Shown here: one piece after another, positions 57,756 through 64,000 of the stretch
Position numbering within the stretch: the stretch's first letter is position 1
How the letters are laid out: every line of letters starts with the position of its first letter
Assembly (NCBI RefSeq): GCF_001766235.1
Contig: NZ_CP015164.1
Location: 2,383,001 to 2,447,000, forward strand
Direction: 5' to 3'
DNA: 64,000 bases
Source: Acetobacter ascendens
Lineage (GTDB): Bacteria > Pseudomonadota > Alphaproteobacteria > Acetobacterales > Acetobacteraceae
The notes under the pieces: generated by a model
Seen by the model: only the letters and a program-made list of their open reading frames with translations
What the model was told of the DNA's origin: nothing
Database searches by the model: none
Translations under genes and position numbers: made by a program

Positions 57756-59003
57756 ATGGCGCAGACAATCCCCGTTTCCCCCCTGGCCCTGCCAATGCCG
57801 GAACTTGGTGTTGTGCGTGGGATTCGCCTTGGCGCTATTGCAGCTGGTATTCGCTACAAGGGGCGCACAGATCTGGTTCTGGCTGAAATGGCCCCCGGCA
57901 CCACCGTTGCGGGCGTATTTACCAAATCCAAATGCCCCGGTGCACCTGTAGATTGGTGCCGTGCCATTCTGCCCAAGGGTGAAGCCCGCGCACTGGTTGT
58001 AAACGCCGGGAACGCCAACGTATTTACCGGTCAAGCCGGACGCAAAACATGCGAAGCCACAGCAGAGGCCGCTGCCAAGCTAGCAGACTGTTCTGCCGAG
58101 AATGTTTATTTGGCTTCTACCGGCGTTATTGGGGAAATTCTGCCTGCTGAACGCATTACCTCTGCGCTTCCGGCACTGCATACCGCCCTTTCGGAAAACG
58201 GGTGGGAAGATGCCGCACGCGGGATCATGACCACGGATACCTTCCCCAAAGTTGCCGTGCGCAAAGCCACTATCAAAGGCACGGAAGTTATTATTCAAGG
58301 TATTGCCAAAGGCAGTGGCATGATTGCGCCAGACATGGCCACCATGCTTGCTTTTGTGGCAACGGATGCAAAGCTGCCGGCCTCCGTGCTGCAAACCCTG
58401 TTAAGCGCAGGTATTCAGAAAACATTCAATTGCATTACGGTGGACTCGGATACCTCAACCTCCGACATGGTGCTTCTGTTTGCAACCGGAGCAGCGCAGA
58501 ATCCCGATATTGTCACCACTACAGATGTTCTGACAGACCCAGAACTGGCTGATTTCCGCACCGCGTTGAACGTCGTTCTACATGATCTCGCCCTACTGGT
58601 TATTCGGGATGGTGAGGGCATTACCAAGCTGATGAGCATTAAGGTGAGCGGAGCTGTATCCGATCAATCTGCATGGCGCGTTGCCATGGCTATTGGTAAT
58701 TCCCCACTGGTAAAAACCGCCGTGGCGGGGGAAGATGCCAATTGGGGCCGCGTTGTTATGGCCGTTGGCAAATGTGGGGAACCTGCAGACCGCGATACGC
58801 TTTCTGTTTCTATTGGTGGTGTCTGCATAGCCCGCAACGGCACCGTTGTAGATGGGTATGATGAAACCCCCGTGGTGGCACATATGAAGGGGCAGGAAAT
58901 CGACATTGCTGTTGATCTCGGCCTTGGCACAGGCATCGCTCAAGCTTGGAGCTGTGATCTGACCCACGGCTACATTGATATCAATGGGTCTTACCGCAGC
59001 TAA
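57756..59003 (+). CDS. argJ: Bifunctional glutamate N-acetyltransferase / ornithine acetyltransferase ArgJ
   Basis: The 415-residue enzyme recycles the acetyl group from N-acetylornithine to glutamate in arginine synthesis. It self-cleaves before the catalytic threonine; here the site is GSGMIAPDMATMLAF, with Ala195/Thr196. NAGNANVFTGQAG and TSTSDMVLLFATGAA are family segments. Whether it also accepts acetyl-CoA cannot be told from sequence. The gene stands between a terminator and the RDD protein gene. Confidence 0.96.
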   Translation: MAQTIPVSPLALPMPELGVVRGIRLGAIAAGIRYKGRTDLVLAEMAPGTTVAGVFTKSKCPGAPVDWCRAILPKGEARALVVNAGNANVFTGQAGRKTCEATAEAAAKLADCSAENVYLASTGVIGEILPAERITSALPALHTALSENGWEDAARGIMTTDTFPKVAVRKATIKGTEVIIQGIAKGSGMIAPDMATMLAFVATDAKLPASVLQTLLSAGIQKTFNCITVDSDTSTSDMVLLFATGAAQNPDIVTTTDVLTDPELADFRTALNVVLHDLALLVIRDGEGITKLMSIKVSGAVSDQSAWRVAMAIGNSPLVKTAVAGEDANWGRVVMAVGKCGEPADRDTLSVSIGGVCIARNGTVVDGYDETPVVAHMKGQEIDIAVDLGLGTGIAQAWSCDLTHGYIDINGSYRS

Positions 59004-59063
59004 CCGCCACCATCTGCCCTCTGTTTATTTACTTATCTTATCTTTCCTGCGGAGCAGGTTCTT

Positions 59064-59693
59064 ATGTCCAATTCGGCACCACCCCCTGGCTGGGGGGCAC
59101 CTTCTGGCGATTTTTATGGAATGCAGCCCGGCACTCCCGCTCCTGTATGGATTTACGCCGGTTTCTGGTGGCGGGTATGGGCCTTTCTGATTGATGGCAT
59201 TATTCTTGGAGCCATAGAAACCGTTCTGGGGTTTTTTGTTGCGCCCAATGTCTCCGTGGATTGGCAGGAACTGCCTATTGATGGTTCTGGGCAAAGCATG
59301 AACGTGGTGGATGTTGCCTCCTTCGTGCAGCCTGAAAACATCTCTGTTCTTATCCCGCACATTCACACAGGGCCGTGGCCTCTCGCCAGCCTACTGCTCG
59401 CCCTTATTCCGGCAATCTATTACGTGTTGTTTGAGGCCTCTTCCCTCCGTGGCACACCCGGTAAACGGGTATGCAGGTTGGAAGTGGTAACACTTGCTGG
59501 AGGGCAGATTAGTTTGGCACAGGCCATTCTGCGCTTTGTCATCAAGGCCTTTATCTCTTTTCCGCTGCTGTATATCGGCGTCATCATGGTTGCGTTTACA
59601 CGGCGCAAGCAGGGGCTTCATGATCTTATAGCTGGCACATTGGTTATACGGGCAGAAACACAGCAAGTTGCGCCCTTCCAACCACATCGCTAA
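59064..59693 (+). CDS. RDD-family membrane protein
   Basis: The 209-residue protein has an RDD domain: a first helix with VWAFLIDGIILGAIETVLGF carrying the Asp of the motif, a second helix LASLLLALIPAIYYVLFEAS, the GTPGKRVCRLEVV segment and a third helix. The N-terminus is Pro/Gly-rich (SNSAPPPGWGAPSG). RDD proteins are membrane proteins of mostly unknown, possibly transport, role. An SD-like GGAG lies upstream of ATG 59064. Confidence 0.88.
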   Translation: MSNSAPPPGWGAPSGDFYGMQPGTPAPVWIYAGFWWRVWAFLIDGIILGAIETVLGFFVAPNVSVDWQELPIDGSGQSMNVVDVASFVQPENISVLIPHIHTGPWPLASLLLALIPAIYYVLFEASSLRGTPGKRVCRLEVVTLAGGQISLAQAILRFVIKAFISFPLLYIGVIMVAFTRRKQGLHDLIAGTLVIRAETQQVAPFQPHR

Positions 59694-59839
59694 CGCGCCC
59701 GTTCCTTTCTGAACAACTGCTATCAACACGCATCATCTTGATGCCGCCCAATTTGCCTCCTACCCTAGAGGCAGATTGGGCGTGGCTGTTGCATGCCCTC
59801 GTATATTTTTACCCGTTCAGCAAAGGATGCAGCGCCCCC

Positions 59840-62371
59840 ATGGCGGCCAATAGTCCGGATCAGAGTCTATCCTTTTCACCCTCTCCGCCTCAGTCGCCTT
59901 CTTGGGCTGCATGGCTTTGTCGTCTTTTTTGTCTGTTTGCGTTGGGGCTGGGCTTTCTTTTCCCTGTTACGCATGCTCAGGCAGATACGGCAGCAACGGT
60001 TCCTCAAACCAATGGTTTGACACAACAGGACGCACAGCAATTGCTGAACGTTCTGAATAATCCACAAAAGCGGGAAGAGTTTTCCAAGACCCTTTCCCTT
60101 ATGGCCAAGGGTTTGCCCGCCGCACAACCAGCAGCACCTAAAGCAACGCCAGCGCCTGCTGCTGCCAAACCACAGGCAGATAACGCAGTTATAGACAGCG
60201 ATGTTCATTCAGAATTGGATACGCTGCAAAGCTCAATTCATGGCTATCTGAACAACTTCACCAGCCTTTTCAAAGACTTGAGTGTTGTTGGCCCATGGTT
60301 TAAAAACGAAATTCGCAATCCGGCTTCTCGGCAGACCCTGATTGATGCGTTTAGCCGTGCCTTGCTGATTATTGGCCTCGCCCTAGTTCTGGAGCGCGCC
60401 ACCAGCATTGCAATGCGCAAACCGCTGAACTCTGTAACGCAGCATGCAAAAAACCGGGAAAAACGGCTGGAAGCTTCTGCCGAATCTGTCGCCGCAGCCG
60501 ATAGCAGTGATGCCGCAGCGGCAAATGATGCAGATACCACCCAAACGCGTGAAAACGACCAACGGCGCGGCACCGAAGTACTCCATTATTTAGTACGCGT
60601 GCCGTATAATGTGCTGCATTTTCTTATCAAGCTGCTACCGGTTGCGGTATGCTTGCTTGTTGGCTATTTGGGCGCAGAATTTCTAACGACTACAGCGCAA
60701 GCCCACACTGTTGCTCTCACCCTTATTAATGCTTACGCCATTGCACGTGGGCTTTATCTAGTTGTTGAAACAACACTGGCACCACGCTCCTACGCTATCC
60801 GCCTTATTCCTGCATCGGATGAAACAGCCCGCTTGCTAACACGCTGGTGGAATGTGCTGGTGGCTGCCCCGTCCATTGTGATCTGCCTTTCCACTTTGGG
60901 AAGTGAGTTCGATCTCAGCCCACGCGGTGTAGATGCCATGCAGCGCGCTGTGGTGCTGATCCAGCATTTGATTATTGCAGCCTTTATCTGGCATCTCCGC
61001 CACATTGTGGCGCGGGCACTGCAACCCTCCCCCAACATGCGTAAAAATGCCCTGTGGGCTTTTGCTGGCACGCTAGCCCATGTGTGGTGGGTGCCTGTGA
61101 TGTTTCTGGACATGGCACTATGGTTTGTCTGGGCCGCGCATCTTAAGGGCGGCTATCAGTGGATTCTGCGTGGAACACTGCTTACCTTCCTGTGCTTAGT
61201 GCTTTCCCGCGTTATTGCCTTGTTAGCATATGGTTTGCAGGACAGACTGTTCCGTATCAGCCCTACGTTGGAAGCCAGTTATCCGGGCATGCAAAAACGT
61301 GCGGATTTCTATTATCCGTTCGTGCGCCGGATTATCACAATTGCAATTATTTTTATTACCATTGTTTGCCTTGCCCAAAGCTGGAGCATTCCCAGCTTCC
61401 GCTTCTTCTTTGATTCAGCCCTTGGTGGCCGCCTGATTGGCGCTGCTATCTGTCTGCTTATCGGCATGACAGTTGCCGCTGTGGCGTGGGAAGTGGTGAA
61501 CGGTCTGCTGGAAAAACAGATTACCCGTTACACCTCCAGCGCACAGTCTGCGCGCGCGGCACGGCTGCGCACAGTGCTGCCTATTATCCGCACTGTCTTA
61601 CTGGCGGTTATTATTATCTTTGTGGCGGTTACCACGCTCTCCCAAATTGGTATTAACGTCACGCCCTTGCTAACCGGTGCCGGTATTTTGGGTGTTGGTC
61701 TTTCCTTTGGTTCTCAGAGCTTGGTTAAAGACATTATCACCGGCTTCTTCATGTTGGCGGAAGACGCCATTCAGGTAGGAGATTGGGTAACCACCGGAGG
61801 GATTGCCGGTATTGTGGAGCATCTTTCCATCCGTACATTGCGCGTGCGCTCTGTGGATGGTGACCTACACATTATTCCCTTCTCGTCCGTAACCTCCATT
61901 GCCAATACGGCACGTGGGTTTAACCAGGTTATTGTGCATCAGACGGTAGATCTGACCGAAAGCAGCGAACGCGTTGCCAAGATCATGCAAGACACCGTTC
62001 AGGAAATGCGCAAGGAAGATGCTTACAAGAACATCATCCTGTCCGATTATGTTGATCTGGGTGTTGATAGTTCGGACGGAAACGGTGCTGTGCTGGTAGG
62101 CTCCATCAAAACTGCACCTATGATGAAGTGGAAAGTACAGCGTGAATTCTACCGCCGCATTGCAAACCGCATGGCGGCTCAGGGTGTGAAATTCTATACA
62201 CCAACATCTTACTCCACCACACCGCCCGGCACGCCTGTCCATTTGGCAATGGACACAATGCCGCCGGAACTGCTTGAAAAAATCAACCAGCGTGCAGCTC
62301 AGGTGCAGAAAGAAGCTACTCCCCCTGCCCCAGAAGCACCGCCTGCAGCAAAAGAACCACCACATGCCTGA
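59840..62371 (+). CDS. Large MscS-family mechanosensitive channel
   Basis: The protein (843 residues from ATG 59840) opens with a signal-like segment (LCRLFCLFALGLGFLFPVTH to AQADT), then a periplasmic Ala/Gln-rich region. A set of about ten membrane helices follows. The MscS pore helix reads TPLLTGAGILGVGLSFGSQS, then LVKDIITGFFML, and the beta domain has AEDAIQVGDWVTTGGIAGIV. It should release solutes on sudden drops in outside osmolarity, like YbiO or MscK. An in-frame start at 59738 (TTG) or 59741 lacks a ribosome site. The stop overlaps the start of the dioxygenase gene by eight bases. Confidence 0.9.
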   Translation: MAANSPDQSLSFSPSPPQSPSWAAWLCRLFCLFALGLGFLFPVTHAQADTAATVPQTNGLTQQDAQQLLNVLNNPQKREEFSKTLSLMAKGLPAAQPAAPKATPAPAAAKPQADNAVIDSDVHSELDTLQSSIHGYLNNFTSLFKDLSVVGPWFKNEIRNPASRQTLIDAFSRALLIIGLALVLERATSIAMRKPLNSVTQHAKNREKRLEASAESVAAADSSDAAAANDADTTQTRENDQRRGTEVLHYLVRVPYNVLHFLIKLLPVAVCLLVGYLGAEFLTTTAQAHTVALTLINAYAIARGLYLVVETTLAPRSYAIRLIPASDETARLLTRWWNVLVAAPSIVICLSTLGSEFDLSPRGVDAMQRAVVLIQHLIIAAFIWHLRHIVARALQPSPNMRKNALWAFAGTLAHVWWVPVMFLDMALWFVWAAHLKGGYQWILRGTLLTFLCLVLSRVIALLAYGLQDRLFRISPTLEASYPGMQKRADFYYPFVRRIITIAIIFITIVCLAQSWSIPSFRFFFDSALGGRLIGAAICLLIGMTVAAVAWEVVNGLLEKQITRYTSSAQSARAARLRTVLPIIRTVLLAVIIIFVAVTTLSQIGINVTPLLTGAGILGVGLSFGSQSLVKDIITGFFMLAEDAIQVGDWVTTGGIAGIVEHLSIRTLRVRSVDGDLHIIPFSSVTSIANTARGFNQVIVHQTVDLTESSERVAKIMQDTVQEMRKEDAYKNIILSDYVDLGVDSSDGNGAVLVGSIKTAPMMKWKVQREFYRRIANRMAAQGVKFYTPTSYSTTPPGTPVHLAMDTMPPELLEKINQRAAQVQKEATPPAPEAPPAAKEPPHA

Positions 62372-63116
62372 AACCGGGTTAGACCTTTCAGGGGGTGCAA
62401 TATCCCTTGATTGTATTGAAAAACCGCTGGCGCAGGAGGGCTTTGCCTTCCTGCAAGCGGCAAGCATGGACCCTATCCTGCAAGGTTTTGGGTTAGCTGA
62501 TTGGGATCAGTTTGCCGCAAGCTGGAATGATCTGGGATGTGACCGGTATATGGCGGATGGCGGCCGGTATCGCCGCCGCCGCTATGCCACGTTCTCTCTT
62601 TCTGATCAGGAAATCCTGCGCAAACCACATCAGCCCCATTACCAAAGCCGAGATTACAATACGTTGAATGGGGGTATTGAACGGTGGTTTCAGCCTGTGC
62701 TGCCAGAAATTGGCAGAAATCCGGCTTTAATATCCATTCTAAAGCTTATGCATCGGTTGGCGGTGGATATGACTCCTGCCAAACAACGCCCTTCGGCATG
62801 GCATGCAGAAATTCATCAGTTCCGCATTGAAGCCAGCAAAGATGCCGCCGGGCAGCCAACCCCAGAAGGCTTGCATAGAGATGGGGTAGATTGGGTATGT
62901 GTTGTGATGATTCGCAGAGAAAATATTGCGCGCGGAGAAACATCCATTCACGATCTTAACCGCCAACGCGTGGGCGGTTTTACGCTAACCAACCCACTGG
63001 ATACTGCTTTTGTAAACGATAGCCGCGTGTATCATGGGGTAACGCCTGTACAGGCTGTAAACCCCGCCTTACCCGCTTATCGTGATGTATTGGTTGTGAC
63101 ACTTCGCCACGAGTGA
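62364..63116 (+). CDS. 2OG-Fe(II) dioxygenase family protein
   Basis: The 250-residue protein resembles the 2OG-Fe dioxygenase family of free amino-acid hydroxylases (Pfam 2OG-Fe_Oxy_2, where the Bacillus L-isoleucine hydroxylase belongs). The iron-binding facial triad is visible: His171 and Asp173 in LHRDGVDWV and His224 in VYHGVTPV; Arg240 may hold 2-oxoglutarate. Residues 60-100 contain YRRRRYATFSL and the QSRDYNTLNGG stretch typical of this family. I start at ATG 62364, which overlaps the channel gene's stop. The substrate is unknown; a role in osmolyte or amino-acid modification would fit the neighbour but is a guess. Confidence 0.84.
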   Translation: MPETGLDLSGGAISLDCIEKPLAQEGFAFLQAASMDPILQGFGLADWDQFAASWNDLGCDRYMADGGRYRRRRYATFSLSDQEILRKPHQPHYQSRDYNTLNGGIERWFQPVLPEIGRNPALISILKLMHRLAVDMTPAKQRPSAWHAEIHQFRIEASKDAAGQPTPEGLHRDGVDWVCVVMIRRENIARGETSIHDLNRQRVGGFTLTNPLDTAFVNDSRVYHGVTPVQAVNPALPAYRDVLVVTLRHE

Positions 63117-63119
63117 AAT

Positions 63120-63147
63120 AAAAAGGCCGGTTTATCCGGTCTTTTTT
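63120..63147 (+). terminator. Intrinsic terminator after the dioxygenase gene
   Basis: AAAAAGGCCGG pairs with CCGGTCTTTTT (one G-T pair) around a 5-base loop and ends in T. Its right arm overlaps the stop codon of the small minus-strand gene. Confidence 0.82.
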
Positions 63148-63310
63148 AATAGCCTGCGTAATAAATAGCATGCAGGCCTAATGCCAGACAGGCAAATACA
63201 AAAAACATGGCGCCGGCCATCTGGCAGCATTCTTTAAAAGAAATGGTATCATAAGCAGAAACTGCAGAAGCAGAAGAAACCACACTGTTTTGCTGTTCTG
63301 CTTCACTCAT
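63146..63310 (-). CDS. 54-residue single-span membrane protein
   Basis: A short minus-strand frame opens at ATG 63310 and codes for MSEAEQQNSVVSS, a Ser/Ala-rich stretch, then ISFKECCQMAGAMFFVFACL and ALGLHAIYYAGY. The hydrophobic segment (about residues 31-50) is one membrane helix, preceded by a Cys pair. Length and plan recall small subunits or assembly parts of membrane complexes (for example bacterial aa3 oxidase subunit IV), but I do not recognise a family. It is convergent with the dioxygenase gene. Support is the sensible membrane topology and the lack of another gene here. Confidence 0.5.
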   Translation of the reverse strand: MSEAEQQNSVVSSASAVSAYDTISFKECCQMAGAMFFVFACLALGLHAIYYAGY

Positions 63311-63476
63311 ACTTGTGCCCTTTTCATTTTATGCAATGCTGGTTTGTTTGTAGCACTTATCTGGCTACGATTGTCCCTTTCGTCAAGAGCAGTGAGATTG
63401 CCCCATGTCCTAAAATGGGTGGACGCCACCCCTACCGGGGGTTCACATAAGAAGAATTTCATTTGGAGTTTCAGAC

Positions 63477-63893
63477 TTGAAACAGATTGCTTCGGCACTG
63501 CTTGCCACCAGCCTCCTTGTCTCCCCCGTGTTTGCCCAAACCCCGGATAAGCCTACCGCAACAGAAAAAACTGCGCCGTCCCAGCCTTATTCCATTGCAA
63601 GTTTTATGGGTAAATGGGCTGTCACAATGGTTATGGAACCCATTACCATTATGGGTAACCGCGCTGTTGGCCCCGCAGCACGTTTATTGGTTGTTGTACC
63701 TGACAACATCAGCAAAGTTGTAAAGCAAAACCACTTTGCCCTGGCACGTAAATCCAACGAAGTATGGGAAGGACAGCAAGAAGACGTAACCGCTACGCTA
63801 ACACGTCTTTCAGAAAATACTGCTCAATTGGTTCTGCTTAAAAAAGACGGGCATAAAATGGAAGTTCCTCTTTACCGCGATGACGGTGAATAA
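63477..63893 (+). CDS. Small secreted protein of unknown function
   Basis: A TTG start at 63477, with TTTGGAG nine bases before it, gives 138 residues. A signal peptide (MKQIASALLATSLLVSPVFA) precedes a mature part with no Cys that contains SIASFMGKWAVTMVMEP and VTATLTRLSENTAQLVLLKK. The second half looks beta-rich. I know no family for it. A terminator follows, so it is a single-gene unit. Confidence 0.7.
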   Translation: MKQIASALLATSLLVSPVFAQTPDKPTATEKTAPSQPYSIASFMGKWAVTMVMEPITIMGNRAVGPAARLLVVVPDNISKVVKQNHFALARKSNEVWEGQQEDVTATLTRLSENTAQLVLLKKDGHKMEVPLYRDDGE

Positions 63894-63907
63894 CTGAAAT
63901 TCCACAC

Positions 63908-63945
63908 CTTTCCCCGCCCGAAATAAATGGGCGAGGAAAGATTTT
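63908..63945 (+). terminator. Intrinsic terminator after the small secreted protein gene
   Basis: CTTTCCCCGCCC pairs with GGGCGAGGAAAG (one mismatch) around a 9-base loop, followed by ATTTT. Confidence 0.78.
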
Positions 63946-63956
63946 ATCGGCCTGCA

Positions 63957-64000
63957 TTACTTTTCTTCTGCAGGCTTCCAGTTTTTCAGGAATTCCTGCA
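63957..64000 (-). CDS. 3' end of an unidentified minus-strand gene
   Basis: Read on the minus strand from the window end, the frame gives QEFLKNWKPAEEK and a TAA at 63957-63959. The Lys/Glu-rich end is typical of a protein C-terminus, and the site faces the terminator of the gene before it. Fourteen codons are too few for identification. Confidence 0.35.
   Translation of the reverse strand, partial: QEFLKNWKPAEEK

Overview
The window reads as chromosomal DNA of an alphaproteobacterium of the acetic acid bacteria, most likely Acetobacter or a close relative. This is inferred from gene content and order (tolQRAB-pal-cpoB-tilS-ftsH, ruvCAB-ybgC, addAB-tsaE, a CtrA-family regulator) and from protein style; no database search was possible. 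The coding is mostly household. The accessory part is the first 2.6 kb, plus a polysaccharide cluster.

Bases 1-2600: the 3' end of a dksA-type gene, then tRNA-Thr(GGT). The 3' part of this tRNA (52 bp) is repeated exactly 2.1 kb downstream. Between the two copies lie the first ~50 codons of a tyrosine-type integrase, two adjacent IS5-type insertion sequences with frameshifted transposases, and short repeats that look like integrase arm sites. This is an eroded integrated element. Without the two IS copies it holds only about 0.4 kb.

Bases 2600-10120 (mostly minus strand): a GT4 glycosyltransferase, a Gly-rich lipoprotein, tyrS, tldD, a histidine phosphatase and a 715-residue PLP-fold protein of unknown function. 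Bases 10320-14870 (plus): rfbBACD for dTDP-L-rhamnose, followed by a GT2 glycosyltransferase. Bases 15100-18430: ftsK and an RluA-type pseudouridine synthase that appears to start at AUU. Bases 18450-24130 (minus): a GT4 enzyme, a GST-like protein, mnmA, a 2Fe-2S ferredoxin and two tandem cysteine desulfurases, a sulfur-transfer group. Bases 24600-30490: an alpha/beta hydrolase, trmJ, cysS, tRNA-Thr(TGT), folC, accD and trxA.

Bases 30600-37760: addA, addB and tsaE overlap as one operon. Bases 38125-38907 encode a CtrA-like response regulator with a near-standard DNA-binding domain, but its receiver has His in place of the phosphorylated Asp and has lost other pocket residues. Bases 39000-50830 (minus): glmM, folP, ftsH, tilS and the complete Tol-Pal envelope system (cpoB, pal, tolB, tolA, tolR, tolQ, ybgC), with several intrinsic terminators dividing it. 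Bases 50830-56540: ruvB, ruvA, ruvC, yebC and secA. Bases 56700-64000 (mostly plus): a periplasmic PpiC-type isomerase, argJ, an RDD membrane protein, a large MscS-family channel, a 2OG-Fe(II) dioxygenase overlapping it, a 54-residue membrane protein on the minus strand, a small secreted protein, and the 3' end of an unidentified minus-strand gene.

The strongest candidates for something undescribed are the phosphorylation-dead CtrA paralogue, the 715-residue PLP-fold protein, the remnant element at tRNA-Thr and the AUU-started pseudouridine synthase. I did not see a CRISPR array or a recognisable defence system.
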